A stretch of 24,516 nt of DNA from JANNRW01 sp031401815 (GCA_031401815.1 JANNRW010000094.1:1-24516); one strand, 5' to 3'. Numbered from the stretch's first letter, positions 1 through 7,453 are shown. The notes: a model not told the origin generated them from the letters alone. Made by a program: numbers and translations.

Positions 1-348
1 TTCGCCGACATGATCCGCGAGATGAAGGTAAATGCTGTTGCAATGCGAACCGCTGCTGCCAAAGGGTTCTCCACTGCTACTGACGTGGCTGATTATCTGG
101 TGCGAAAAGGGATGCCGTTTCGCGATGCCCACGAAGTCGTCGGCAAATCGGTCGCCTACTGTCTTGACAAGGGGAAAGATCTGCCGGAACTGACCATGGA
201 GGAGTGGCATTCGTTTTCTGAAATGATCAGTGAGGATATCTACGATGCCATCACTCTGGAGGCGAGTGTCAATGCCCGGAGTGCGACCGGCGGAACATCA
301 CCAGAAGGGGTCAGGAAGGAGATTGAGCGGGTAAAGGCCGGGCGTTAA
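1..348 (+). CDS. argH: Argininosuccinate lyase, C-terminal part (5' end outside window)
   Basis: The frame is open from base 1 (Phe-Ala-Asp-Met-Ile-Arg) to a TAA at 346-348, about 115 residues. The product would split argininosuccinate into arginine and fumarate, the last step of arginine synthesis in the cytosol. The sequence matches the lyase C-terminal domain: a helix with TATDVADYLVRKGMPFRDAH, then HEVVGKSV, then a tail with SVNARSATGGTSPEGV. This Ser-Ala-Thr-Gly-Gly-Thr-Ser-Pro tail is typical of ArgH. The catalytic Ser loop and the fumarase-type signature lie upstream of the window. An inverted-repeat element begins 11 bp after the stop, and a lipoprotein gene follows on the same strand. 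The Met at base 10 is internal, not the true start. Confidence 0.93.
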   Translation, partial: FADMIREMKVNAVAMRTAAAKGFSTATDVADYLVRKGMPFRDAHEVVGKSVAYCLDKGKDLPELTMEEWHSFSEMISEDIYDAITLEASVNARSATGGTSPEGVRKEIERVKAGR

Positions 349-359
349 CGAGACTTTTA

Positions 360-649
360 AAACCCACCACGAAGGCGCGGAGGCACTGAGAGAATCTGAG
401 AACAGCTCTGAAAAGGTCTGCAACTATTCAAGAACATGCCGAAATCCTTTTTATAACAGGGATAAAGGGGATCAAGGCGGATAAAGTCTATAGTTCCTGG
501 GGTTAAACAAGAAAAGTCTTCAATGTTTTTATGGTTTCATCCTGTCCATCCTGTTCATCCCTGTGAAAATGTTTTTTGTTTCTGGTTTCTGTTTCGATTG
601 CAGGTTTTCTCGGATTTTCTCCGTGTCTCCGTGCCTCCGTGGTGGGTTT
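360..649. repeat. Nested inverted-repeat element between argH and the lipoprotein gene
   Basis: This accounts for most of the 315-base gap between argH and the lipoprotein gene. Outer arms lie at 360-399 and 610-649 and match at about 34 of 40 positions; the core is CCACGGAGGCACGGAG on one arm with its complement on the other. Inside are second arms, roughly 457-486 (CAGGGATAAAGGGGAT) and 535-563 (complement of CAGGGATGAACAGGAT), with a loop near 487-534. Both arm types are built from short GGAT- or GGAG-spaced units of about 9 bp. No coding potential is convincing. A second copy of the outer arm type lies at 16953-17063. It may be a non-autonomous mobile element or a 3'-end RNA hairpin; its function is unknown. 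Confidence 0.75.
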
Positions 650-663
650 AGGACTATAAAAAT

Positions 664-1419
664 ATGAAGAAAATTCTATTAATCGCAACATTCCTCCTCC
701 TCTCTGCCTGCGGCAGAAAAGGGGCGCTCATGCCGCCCGAGGCGCTGGTTCCAGCAGCAGTCGAATCCCTCCGGGTTTCCCAGAAAGGGGATAACTTCCT
801 GATTTCCTGGACGCCTCCGGGAAGAGAGCAAGGGGGGAGGCCGCTCAAGGATCTGGCCGGGTTTCGCATATTAAAGCGGGAAATCAAGTCGGGAGATATT
901 GATTGTCCTTCCTGCCCTGACTCCTGGCTACTTTTGACCAATATTGAGCTTGATTTTCCGGCTGGCGTAAAAAGAAGTGGAAATTACTATATCTATCAGG
1001 ATGAAACTGTACGACCCAACTCAAGCATTCAGTACCGGTTAGTGGCATACAGCAAAAACGGCGGTATGAGCTATCCGGTAACAACTGTCGCCCGTAAGAA
1101 AGTTGTTGCACCACCACCTCCGCTTTTACAGGCTAAAGCAGTTCCTCCTGCCATCCACCTTACCTTTGCAAAGCAGTCTGCTGCCGGTGAGGGGGCGACC
1201 AGCTTCAACATCTATCGTCGCCAGAAAGGCGAACCAGCCTCCCTGCTCCCCATCAATCCCCTCCCTCTAACTACAGCAGCGTGGGTTGACGAGATGCCTC
1301 AATACGGCAGAACCTACCTTTACACTGTAACAGCTGTTTCAACTGAAAACGGTCAGCAGGTCGAGTCTGCCCCATCCAATGAAGCAGAAATTCTTTTTAC
1401 CATGGCTGAACTGGAATAG
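664..1419 (+). CDS. Exported lipoprotein with LptM-like N-terminus and fibronectin type III-like domains
   Basis: The 251-aa product begins with a lipoprotein signal: Lys-Lys, a hydrophobic stretch, then the lipobox Leu-Ser-Ala-Cys with Cys16. The residues after Cys (GRKGALMPPEA) resemble the short LptM/YifL motif that follows the lipidated Cys in small outer-membrane lipoproteins. The rest looks like two fibronectin type III-like beta-sandwiches, about residues 33-135 (FLISWTPP, IQYRLVAYSKNGG) and 140-245 (IHLTFAK, FNIYRRQKGEP, YLYTVTAVSTENG). It probably sits in the outer membrane as a binding or assembly factor, but no ligand can be named. The ribosome binding site is weak (AGGA at about 650-653). 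A lipoprotein at this place after argH is, from memory, usual in Geobacter genomes, where lysA follows; here the defence islet follows instead. Confidence 0.82.
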   Translation: MKKILLIATFLLLSACGRKGALMPPEALVPAAVESLRVSQKGDNFLISWTPPGREQGGRPLKDLAGFRILKREIKSGDIDCPSCPDSWLLLTNIELDFPAGVKRSGNYYIYQDETVRPNSSIQYRLVAYSKNGGMSYPVTTVARKKVVAPPPPLLQAKAVPPAIHLTFAKQSAAGEGATSFNIYRRQKGEPASLLPINPLPLTTAAWVDEMPQYGRTYLYTVTAVSTENGQQVESAPSNEAEILFTMAELE

Positions 1420-1437
1420 CTGTTATGGTGATATGTA

Positions 1438-1466
1438 TTGCATGTCATCATGGCATGACATAAAAT
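1438..1466 (+). promoter_or_regulatory. Sigma-70 promoter of the toxin-antitoxin operon
   Basis: TTGCAT (-35, 1438-1443) and TAAAAT (-10, 1461-1466) are separated by exactly 17 bp and lie 20 bp before the antitoxin start codon. The spacer is almost filled by the palindrome annotated separately, so repression by the antitoxin is likely. Both boxes have one mismatch to consensus. Promoter strength is inferred. Confidence 0.6.
1442..1461. promoter_or_regulatory. Palindromic operator, probable antitoxin binding site
   Basis: ATGTCAT (1442-1448) and ATGACAT (1455-1461) form a perfect inverted repeat with 7-bp arms and a 6-bp spacer, lying between the -35 and -10 boxes. Ribbon-helix-helix antitoxins bind such palindromes as dimers and repress their own operon, more strongly with toxin bound. 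One half-site (ATGTCAT) recurs at 2191-2197 next to the restriction gene start, which may be chance. Confidence 0.6.
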
Positions 1467-1485
1467 ATATGGCAGGAGGTGTGCC

Positions 1486-1755
1486 ATGAAAACTACTGCT
1501 GCACATAATTTCCACGTCCCCTTGCCTTCCGGAGTATACAGCCGTCTCAGATCAGAGGCGGAACGTCAACACAAACCTGCCACGCAGTTAGTGAAACAGG
1601 TGATAGAATACTGGCTTGAAGAGCAGGAAAAACTAGCTCTGCATGAAGAAATTGCCCGTTATGCCACAGAGGTTGCAGGCACCGGCGATGATCTGGACGA
1701 ACAAATGGAGTGCGCAAGCCTCGAACATCTGAACAACAACGAGAAGCAGCCATGA
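1486..1755 (+). CDS. Ribbon-helix-helix antitoxin of a MazEF-like pair
   Basis: An 89-aa protein. Its N-terminal 45 residues fit a MetJ/Arc/CopG ribbon-helix-helix fold: a beta strand (HNFHVPLP) followed by two helices (VYSRLRSEAERQHKPATQLVKQVIEYWLEE). The acidic C-terminal tail (residues about 55-89, EVAGTGDDLDEQMEC) is the part expected to wrap and inhibit the toxin. A strong AGGAGG site lies 6-7 nt upstream. The gene ends in an ATGA overlap with the toxin gene, so the two are translationally coupled, as in many toxin-antitoxin pairs. It is expected to neutralise MazF and repress the promoter at 1438-1466. The family call rests on fold pattern and context. Confidence 0.8.
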   Translation: MKTTAAHNFHVPLPSGVYSRLRSEAERQHKPATQLVKQVIEYWLEEQEKLALHEEIARYATEVAGTGDDLDEQMECASLEHLNNNEKQP

Positions 1756-2102
1756 AGAGGGGCGACATTTATTGGGCGATGCTTTCACCCCGTTCCGGTT
1801 CAGAACAAAGCGGCCGCCGACCGGTCATTATCCTTTCCCATGATGCCTTCAATCAGACCTCTGCCTGGCGTTCCATTATAGTTATTCCACTTTCGACTTC
1901 GGAAACGCAGGCTCGTCGCGGGCCAACTATAGTCGCACTGAATGCCGGTACGGGCGGTCTGCCTGGTAAGAGCAGCGCGATTTGTCACCAAATCACTACC
2001 CTTGACCGTGCCAAGCTGACAGAAAAAATCGGTGTCCTTCCTGCGGACATTATGGTCATGGTAGAGCAGGCGTTGTTTGCCGCTGTGGATATAAGAAGGT
2101 AA
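1752..2102 (+). CDS. mazF: MazF/PemK-family mRNA interferase toxin
   Basis: The 116-aa product has the MazF/PemK/CcdB fold hallmarks: RGDIYWAML near the N-terminus, then GSEQSGRRPVIILS, the strand IIVIPLSTS, and a C-terminal CHQITTLDRAKLTEKIG. MazF toxins cut mRNA at short sequences and stop growth when the unstable antitoxin is lost; the Arg in GRRPV and the Thr/Ser of the IPLST strand lie in the usual active-site region. The ATG at 1752 overlaps the antitoxin stop (ATGA). An in-frame upstream ATG at 1710 lies inside the antitoxin gene and is unlikely. The length of 116 aa is normal for the family, and no key residue seems lost. Cleavage specificity cannot be told from sequence. Confidence 0.9.
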   Translation: MKRGDIYWAMLSPRSGSEQSGRRPVIILSHDAFNQTSAWRSIIVIPLSTSETQARRGPTIVALNAGTGGLPGKSSAICHQITTLDRAKLTEKIGVLPADIMVMVEQALFAAVDIRR

Positions 2103-2114
2103 CCGGAGAATCTT

Positions 2115-2156
2115 ATGACCACCACCGAACTCGACTTTCAGACAAAGTTAATGTAG
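2115..2156 (+). pseudogene. Possible 13-codon remnant of a methyltransferase-type gene start
   Basis: The gap between mazF and the restriction gene has a short frame MTTTELDFQTKLM ending in TAG, with a CGGAGA ribosome-binding-like stretch 6-8 nt upstream. The wording resembles the first residues of type I restriction HsdM subunits (MTTTEL-F--KLWAAADKLRG), but only about 12 residues exist, so the match could be chance. If real, it is the scar of an earlier or recombined restriction gene in this islet. Confidence 0.2.
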
Positions 2157-2195
2157 TCTCCCGCCAGAACAACAAGGATATGGGTATTACATGTC

Positions 2196-5100
2196 ATGAA
2201 ACTTACAATTATTCCCCTCGCCAAATCCATCAATAAGGCTTATCTCAAGCAAAGTCTCAGACGGGATCAGATCGAGCTGTTCAAGACAAATTTTTTCCGA
2301 ATGTTCGAGCGCATCCGTAACGACGAGCACGAAGAGCACCTGAAAAATATCCTTTCCGATTTTCTCAAAGACACCTGGTACAAACAGAGCAACGAGATCA
2401 ACACCAGCGGCAGGACTGATCTTGTAATCCACAACGGCAAGAGTTCGTCCGATACGGTCGGCGTACTGATCGAGGTCAAGCGACCCGGCAACAGCAGCGA
2501 AATGATTTCACCGGACAGACCCAATGCCAAGGTCCTGCATGAGCTTTTGCACTACTACATGCAGGAACGATACATCAAGGGCAATATGGAGGTCAGACGC
2601 CTTGTCGTCTGCAATATCCACGAGTGGTATATCTTTGATGCTTCGGACTTCGAGCGGCTCTTTTTCAACAATAGAAAGTTTGTCGAGAACTATCAGAAAT
2701 GGAGTGAAGGACTTTTCAGTGGAGACAAGACGGACTGGTTGTACCGGGAGATACTGAAGCCTTTCGTCGAAAAAGAGCTGGACGAGCTTCCTTGCGTCTG
2801 CTTCGATCTGCGCGATTATGAGAAAACGATCCGCAATCAGGACAAGGTTGACGACCGGAAACTTATCAATCTATACAAAGTTCTCTCCTCGCCATACCTG
2901 CTTAAACAGCCCTTTGCCAATGACAGTAATTCACTGAACAAGGAGTTTTACACCGAACTGTTGCATATCATCGGTTTGGAAGAGGTGAAGGAGAAGGGGA
3001 AGAAACTGATCCGTCGCAAGCCTGAAGAGGCTCGTAATGACGCTTCCCTTCTGGAGAACACCTGCAACTTTCTCAAGACCAGGGGTCGGTTGGCGACACT
3101 TTCCAATCTTTCACAATACGGTGCCGATGCCGAAGAACAGTGCTTCAGTGTCGCTTTGGAACTCTGTATAACCTGGCTGAACCGCTTACTGTTCCTGAAA
3201 CTGCTGGAAGGGCAACTTATCGGCTACCACAAGGGTGATATCAGTTATGCCTTCCTGAACAGCCGCCGCATCGGTGATTTTGACGAACTGAACGAACTCT
3301 TTTTCGAAGTGCTGGCAGTCAGGACAGATGAGCGGACTGCTTCAGTTCGCGCCAAGTTCGGCAACATCCCCTACCTGAACAGCTCCCTTTTTGAGGAGAC
3401 CGATCTGGAGCGGGCTACGTTGAGAATTAACGAGCTGAAAAACCGGCTCGATCTACCGCTCCACAGCTCCACTGTTCTGAAAGCATCTCATGGCAAGCGG
3501 TCAACCGGGTGTAAAAGTACGCTCAACTATCTGTTCGAATTTCTCGACGCCTACGACTTCGGAGCGGAGGGGCGCGCGGAGATTCAGGAGCAGAACAAGA
3601 GCATCATCAATGCTTCGGTGCTGGGGTTGATTTTCGAGAAGATCAACGGTTACAAGGATGGCTCCTTCTTCACCCCTGGCTTCATCACCATGTACATCTG
3701 CCGCGAGACAATTCGCCGGGCAGTGATTCAGAAATTCAACGCAGCTTACAGCTGGAACTGTGGCGACTTTACCGGCTTGTACAACTGCATTGACAAGATC
3801 GGTATCAGAGAGGCAAATGAGGTCGTCAACAGCCTGAAGATCTGCGATCCGGCAGTCGGCTCAGGTCATTTCCTCGTTTCGGCCTTGAACGAGCTAATCG
3901 CGATCAAGGCCGATCTCGGTATCCTTGCAGACGAAGAGGGCAAAAGACTGCGAGGCTATGGCGTCAACATAGAAAATGACGAGTTGATCATTACTGTCGA
4001 AGACCAGGTCTTCACCTATAACTACAAGGATGCCGAGTCCCAGCGGGTGCAGGAAACCCTCTTCCACGAAAAAGAGACCATTATCGAGAATTGCCTATTT
4101 GGCGTAGATATCAACCCTAAATCAGTGGCCATCTGCCGCCTGCGGCTCTGGATCGAACTGCTGAAGAGCGCCTATTACCGGCGTCCCTCACACTCCGCCC
4201 TCTCCCAGGGGGAGAGGGAACTGGAAACCCTTCCAAACATCGACATAAACATCAAGTGCGGCAACTCTCTGGTCAGCAGGTTTGCGCTTAAGGGCGAAGC
4301 GAATGTGTACGCCACTGAGCGGCACAAACTGAAAGTACTGACCGACCGTTACCGGGAAAAGGTTTGGTTTTACAAAAAGGATGCGGCCAATAAATCAGAG
4401 CTACGTAAGGAGATTGCTGCCCTGAAGGATGAACTGCAACTATTTGCCGTGCCGACCGACCCTGACTTGATTGCACTCCGCAAGCTGAAAAATGGCCTCG
4501 ATCAGATGGGGCTCGGTATGGTTAGGGAGGAAATTGAACAGTATCGCGCACTTGTGGCCAGTGAGGAGGAGTTGAAGCGAGCCGTTTCGGAAAAGCAGCG
4601 TACAGTCTATGCAAGTGCCTTCGAATGGCGATTCGAGTTTCCCGAAGTGCTGGATGATGCAGGGGAATTCAGCGGGTTTGACGCTATTCTTGGCAATCCG
4701 CCATATGGTGTATCACTGCAAAAAGATTTAAAGCCTTTTTATCAGACCTTTTCCATAAGAGGAGAAAGCTATGTGCTCTTTGTCGAAAAAGCTTTCGAGC
4801 TGCTGCGGGAGGGTGGACAGTTCTGCTACATCATGCCGGATACCTATCTCAATCTGAGTTTTACCGCCCCGCTGCGTAGCTTTCTGCTGAGGAATTCGAA
4901 CTTGCAGGAGATCGTGGCTCTCCCAGCAAAGGTATTTGAGGAGGCGGTTGTAGACACAACTCTCCTTTTTGCTGCCAAGGCTAAAACATCAGATTCTTTC
5001 CACGCCGGAAAGGTTAGAATTAAAACTTTTGCCAAGCAGTCCAAAGAGATCGACATTGACACACCGGGTCGTCAAGAATCGTTTGAAATTCAACAATGGT

Positions 5101-5843
5101 TCGGGTCGGGAACGTTCAATCTTCAAGGGAATGCCGATATTGCAGCTCTGTTGGCCCGTCTGGATCAGACTTTCCGAAAGGTTAAAGCGATTGCTGATAT
5201 GTTCTCTGGAATAAAGGGATATGAAGTTGGCAAGGGCATTCCCCCACAGACTGAGGAGGTCAGGACCACAAAGCCATTCACTGCCGCCTCTCGCTTGCAT
5301 GACGCTTTTCTCCCTTTTTATGATGGCAAGCACGTGGGGCGTTATTGCCTGCTCTGGCAGGAGAATAACTGGCTTCACTATGGTCCATGGCTGGCAGCTC
5401 CACGTAATCCAGATAACTTTATTGGAGACAAAATCTTAATCCGCAAGATCGTCGGTGAAACACTTATCGCCACGTATGTGCCTGATACCTCCTACTGTAA
5501 TACTCTTCTCCATGTGCTCAAGAGAAAACCGGAAGTGTCCCTGTCGTACCCCTACCTGCTTGGAATCCTCAATTCCCGATTCATTGGTTGGTATTTCAGA
5601 GCCAAATTCCAGATTTCAGCAGAGGACACCTTTCCTCAGATAATGATCAGTGACATTCAACAGTTTCCGATCCCTGAAGTGCCGGAAACCCAGCAAGACC
5701 CCATCATCGAACGCGTCCAGCAAATCCTTGCCGCTCCCGACAGCCCGGACGTTCCGCGCCTTGAAGCTGAAATTGATAAGCTGGTTTATGACCTGTATGG
5801 CTTGACCGAGGACGAGATTGCACTGGTGGAGGGGAAGCAATGA
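2196..5843 (+). CDS. Eco57I-like (type IIG) fused restriction endonuclease-adenine methyltransferase
   Basis: The 1215-aa single chain seems to hold all three functions. An N-terminal PD-(D/E)xK-type nuclease is suggested by GRTDLVIHN (Asp75) and VLIEVKRPG (Glu93, Lys95). A class I methyltransferase core has motif I DPAVGSG (551-557) and the catalytic NPPYG (834-838), typical of N6-adenine enzymes. A C-terminal TaqI-like target-recognition region ends near residue 1185 (GILNSRFIGWYFRAKF, DTFPQIMISDIQQFPIP). The N-terminal wording recalls Bacteroidetes enzymes of this class, so transfer is plausible. The start at 2196 has no good ribosome binding site (AAGGA is 17 nt away), but conserved residues begin at once, so later starts are unlikely. 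Residues about 664-675 come from an inserted palindromic repeat. It overlaps the next gene by ATGA. Recognition site unknown. Confidence 0.88.
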   Translation: MKLTIIPLAKSINKAYLKQSLRRDQIELFKTNFFRMFERIRNDEHEEHLKNILSDFLKDTWYKQSNEINTSGRTDLVIHNGKSSSDTVGVLIEVKRPGNSSEMISPDRPNAKVLHELLHYYMQERYIKGNMEVRRLVVCNIHEWYIFDASDFERLFFNNRKFVENYQKWSEGLFSGDKTDWLYREILKPFVEKELDELPCVCFDLRDYEKTIRNQDKVDDRKLINLYKVLSSPYLLKQPFANDSNSLNKEFYTELLHIIGLEEVKEKGKKLIRRKPEEARNDASLLENTCNFLKTRGRLATLSNLSQYGADAEEQCFSVALELCITWLNRLLFLKLLEGQLIGYHKGDISYAFLNSRRIGDFDELNELFFEVLAVRTDERTASVRAKFGNIPYLNSSLFEETDLERATLRINELKNRLDLPLHSSTVLKASHGKRSTGCKSTLNYLFEFLDAYDFGAEGRAEIQEQNKSIINASVLGLIFEKINGYKDGSFFTPGFITMYICRETIRRAVIQKFNAAYSWNCGDFTGLYNCIDKIGIREANEVVNSLKICDPAVGSGHFLVSALNELIAIKADLGILADEEGKRLRGYGVNIENDELIITVEDQVFTYNYKDAESQRVQETLFHEKETIIENCLFGVDINPKSVAICRLRLWIELLKSAYYRRPSHSALSQGERELETLPNIDINIKCGNSLVSRFALKGEANVYATERHKLKVLTDRYREKVWFYKKDAANKSELRKEIAALKDELQLFAVPTDPDLIALRKLKNGLDQMGLGMVREEIEQYRALVASEEELKRAVSEKQRTVYASAFEWRFEFPEVLDDAGEFSGFDAILGNPPYGVSLQKDLKPFYQTFSIRGESYVLFVEKAFELLREGGQFCYIMPDTYLNLSFTAPLRSFLLRNSNLQEIVALPAKVFEEAVVDTTLLFAAKAKTSDSFHAGKVRIKTFAKQSKEIDIDTPGRQESFEIQQWFGSGTFNLQGNADIAALLARLDQTFRKVKAIADMFSGIKGYEVGKGIPPQTEEVRTTKPFTAASRLHDAFLPFYDGKHVGRYCLLWQENNWLHYGPWLAAPRNPDNFIGDKILIRKIVGETLIATYVPDTSYCNTLLHVLKRKPEVSLSYPYLLGILNSRFIGWYFRAKFQISAEDTFPQIMISDIQQFPIPEVPETQQDPIIERVQQILAAPDSPDVPRLEAEIDKLVYDLYGLTEDEIALVEGKQ
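4185..4226. repeat. Palindromic repeat inserted in frame within the restriction-methyltransferase gene
   Basis: CCCTCTCCC (4198-4206) and GGGAGAGGG (4210-4218) form a perfect 9-bp inverted repeat with a 3-bp loop, preceded by CCCTCACACTCCG. This CCCTCTCCC-GGGAGAGGG wording is, from memory, typical of intergenic repeats found in many bacteria. Here it encodes PSHSALSQGERE, between a conserved AYY and LETLPNIDINIKCGNSL of the methyltransferase, where relatives as I recall them have only a few residues. The reading frame is kept. A GC-rich hairpin of related type lies at 18176-18287. Confidence 0.6.
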
Positions 5844-6982
5844 AAAAACAGCCCGATATCTCGCAGCGCTTAGAGCTCGGCGCTCTTGTTGCCGAATTGC
5901 GCACCATTATCCACTCCGCCCGCCGGACAGCCGCCACCACGATCAACACTCTTCAGGTGCTGACCAACTTTGAGATTGGCCGCCGAATTGTTGAACATGA
6001 ACAGAAAGGGGAAAAGCGGGCGGAATACGGGAAAGAGCTACTTAAAGAACTTTCTGCGCAGTTGACAGAAGAGTTTGGCAAGGGTTTTTCTGTAAGCAAT
6101 CTTCAGCTTATGCGGAAATTCTTCATTGAGAATCAGTCCCGAATTCAACAGAAGCCTTCTGTTAAATTACTGCCAACACCATTTGCCCAGAAGGCTTCCG
6201 GGCAATTAAAGAATACGGCAAATAGACAGGCAGCTTCTGAAAAATCTCCATTTACCATAAGTTGGTCACATTACGTTTTACTGCTTACCATCAAGAATCC
6301 AGAAGAACGGAGTTTTTACGAAATCGAGGCGACGAATGAAGGCTGGTCGCTGCCTGAATTGAAGCGGCAGGTTGCCTCCTCCCTCTATGAGCGTCTTGCT
6401 CTCAGCAGAGATAGTGATGGAATCCGCAAACTAGCCAAAAAAGGGCAGATACTCACAACTCCGGAAGAGATGCTCAAGGAACCGTATGTACTTGAATTTC
6501 TCGGTATAGACGAAAAATCCGGCTACTCCGAATCCGACTTGGAAACCGCTATCATTGACAAGCTCGAACAGTTTCTGCTTGAAATGGGGAAGGGCTTTCT
6601 ATTTGAGGCTCGTCAGAAACGCTTCACTTTCGACGAAGAGCATTTCTTCGTTGATCTAGTTTTCTACAACCGACTGCTACGCTGCTATGTGATCATTGAC
6701 CTCAAGCTCGACAAGCTCAGCCACCAGGATCTTGGTCAGATGCAGATGTATGTGAACTACTTTGACCGCTTTGTGAAAACTCCCGATGAAAACCCGACCA
6801 TTGGCATACTGCTATGCAAAAGGAAAAAAGACGCGATAGTTGAACTCACCCTTCCTCGGGACGCGAATATCCATGCCAGGGAATATTCGTTGTATCTCCC
6901 GTCAAAAGAGCTACTACGGCAGAAACTGATTGACTGGATTGAGGGGAGTGATGAATACCCCCGAAGTTCAGCGAATCATTGA
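5840..6982 (+). CDS. DUF1016 / YhcG-like PD-(D/E)xK nuclease
   Basis: A 380-aa protein with two parts. The N-terminal DUF1016 helical domain (about residues 15-190) includes the typical NFEIGRRIVEHEQ, AEYGKELLKELSAQLTEEFGKGFS and NLQLMRKFF. The C-terminal nuclease domain (about 210-375) carries FVDLVFYN (Asp272) and YVIIDLKL (Asp287-x-Lys289), then GQMQMYVNYFD, the usual YhcG pattern. Such proteins are often found beside type I or type II restriction genes and may act in DNA cleavage or mobile-element control; the exact role here is unknown. The ATG overlaps the restriction gene stop (ATGA), so both are made from one mRNA. A low-complexity linker around 101-135 (QQKPSVKLLPTP) separates parts of the first domain. 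Length and motifs look intact. Confidence 0.87.
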   Translation: MKKQPDISQRLELGALVAELRTIIHSARRTAATTINTLQVLTNFEIGRRIVEHEQKGEKRAEYGKELLKELSAQLTEEFGKGFSVSNLQLMRKFFIENQSRIQQKPSVKLLPTPFAQKASGQLKNTANRQAASEKSPFTISWSHYVLLLTIKNPEERSFYEIEATNEGWSLPELKRQVASSLYERLALSRDSDGIRKLAKKGQILTTPEEMLKEPYVLEFLGIDEKSGYSESDLETAIIDKLEQFLLEMGKGFLFEARQKRFTFDEEHFFVDLVFYNRLLRCYVIIDLKLDKLSHQDLGQMQMYVNYFDRFVKTPDENPTIGILLCKRKKDAIVELTLPRDANIHAREYSLYLPSKELLRQKLIDWIEGSDEYPRSSANH

Positions 6983-7088
6983 TACTGCCCTCGGCGCTGG
7001 CCTGCTTCGTATGCGGAGGAAAAGCGAGAAAAATTTGATGACCGAAGGTAACCCATTAACTCCGAATATATCAAAAATGCGGAGTTAA
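6951..7088 (+). pseudogene. Truncated third gene of the restriction operon (start only)
   Basis: A 45-codon frame begins inside the last 32 bases of the DUF1016 gene, behind GAGGGGAG, and reads MNTPEVQRIIDTALGAGLL before becoming charged and unconvincing, ending at TAA 7086-7088 inside a palindrome. The start, spacing and overlap look like a real third operon gene, while the body is missing. The opening words recall proteins with an AlbA_2-type N-terminus, but that identity is a guess. It was probably cut by deletion or by insertion of the palindromic repeat at 7050-7094. Confidence 0.4.
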
Positions 7089-7094
7089 TGGGTT
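7050..7094. repeat. Perfect 15-bp inverted repeat with 15-bp loop
   Basis: AACCCATTAACTCCG (7050-7064) is followed after 15 bp by its exact complement CGGAGTTAATGGGTT (7080-7094). No T-run follows on either strand, so it does not look like a plain intrinsic terminator. It sits at the point where the third operon gene breaks down. It may be a mobile-repeat hairpin, an operator or a recombination site. Confidence 0.7.
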
Positions 7095-7111
7095 GAAAAT
7101 ATAATCTCTGA

Positions 7112-7357
7112 AATCTGGCGAATCATACGTTTGACCTACCATCCGCCACAAAGATTACGGTGGCAAACGCCGCCTTGCTCACCAGGCTCATTGACAGAGA
7201 GGATACGAACCCATCGTTAGCGCATTGGCGAACCATGCCGGGATTGGAAGTTTTTCCCACCTTGGAAATCACCGGTAAATTGGGCCGGTTCAACAGTTTG
7301 AGATCAAGCTTGCCGGAAGCTTTCTGGTACTGGTATCAGGCGAGCAGGCTGGGGTGA
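7112..7357 (+). other. Gap 7095-7453: unrecognised open frame, likely gene remnant
   Basis: The frame is open for 81 codons after a stop at 7109-7111 and ends at TGA 7355-7357. It reads like protein (FDLPSATKITVANAALLTRL, then LEVFPTLEITGKLGRFNSL, SSLPEAFWYWYQ) and is rich in normal codons, but it has no ATG with a ribosome binding site; the first possible start is GTG 7160. It may be the C-terminal end of a gene whose front was deleted together with the end of the gene at 6951. I do not recognise the family. The remainder of the gap is AT-rich and carries the terminator at 7411-7449. Confidence 0.25.
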
Positions 7358-7410
7358 TCTTAATGCCAAATTACAATTCGACAAACGGCAACAAAATCAA
7401 ATCGCAAATA

Positions 7411-7449
7411 AAAAGGGCAACAGCAAAAGCTGCAGCCCTTTTTTTTATT
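7411..7449 (-). terminator. Intrinsic terminator of tRNA-Pro, probably bidirectional
   Basis: GGGCAACAGC (7415-7424), a 4-base AAAA loop and GCTGCAGCCC (7429-7438) form a stem with one internal mismatch pair. It is flanked by an A-run on the left (T-run for minus-strand transcripts) and eight or more Ts on the right. It begins 16 nt past the 3' CCA end of the minus-strand tRNA and would also stop plus-strand transcription from the restriction operon. Confidence 0.8.
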
Positions 7450-7453
7450 TTTA

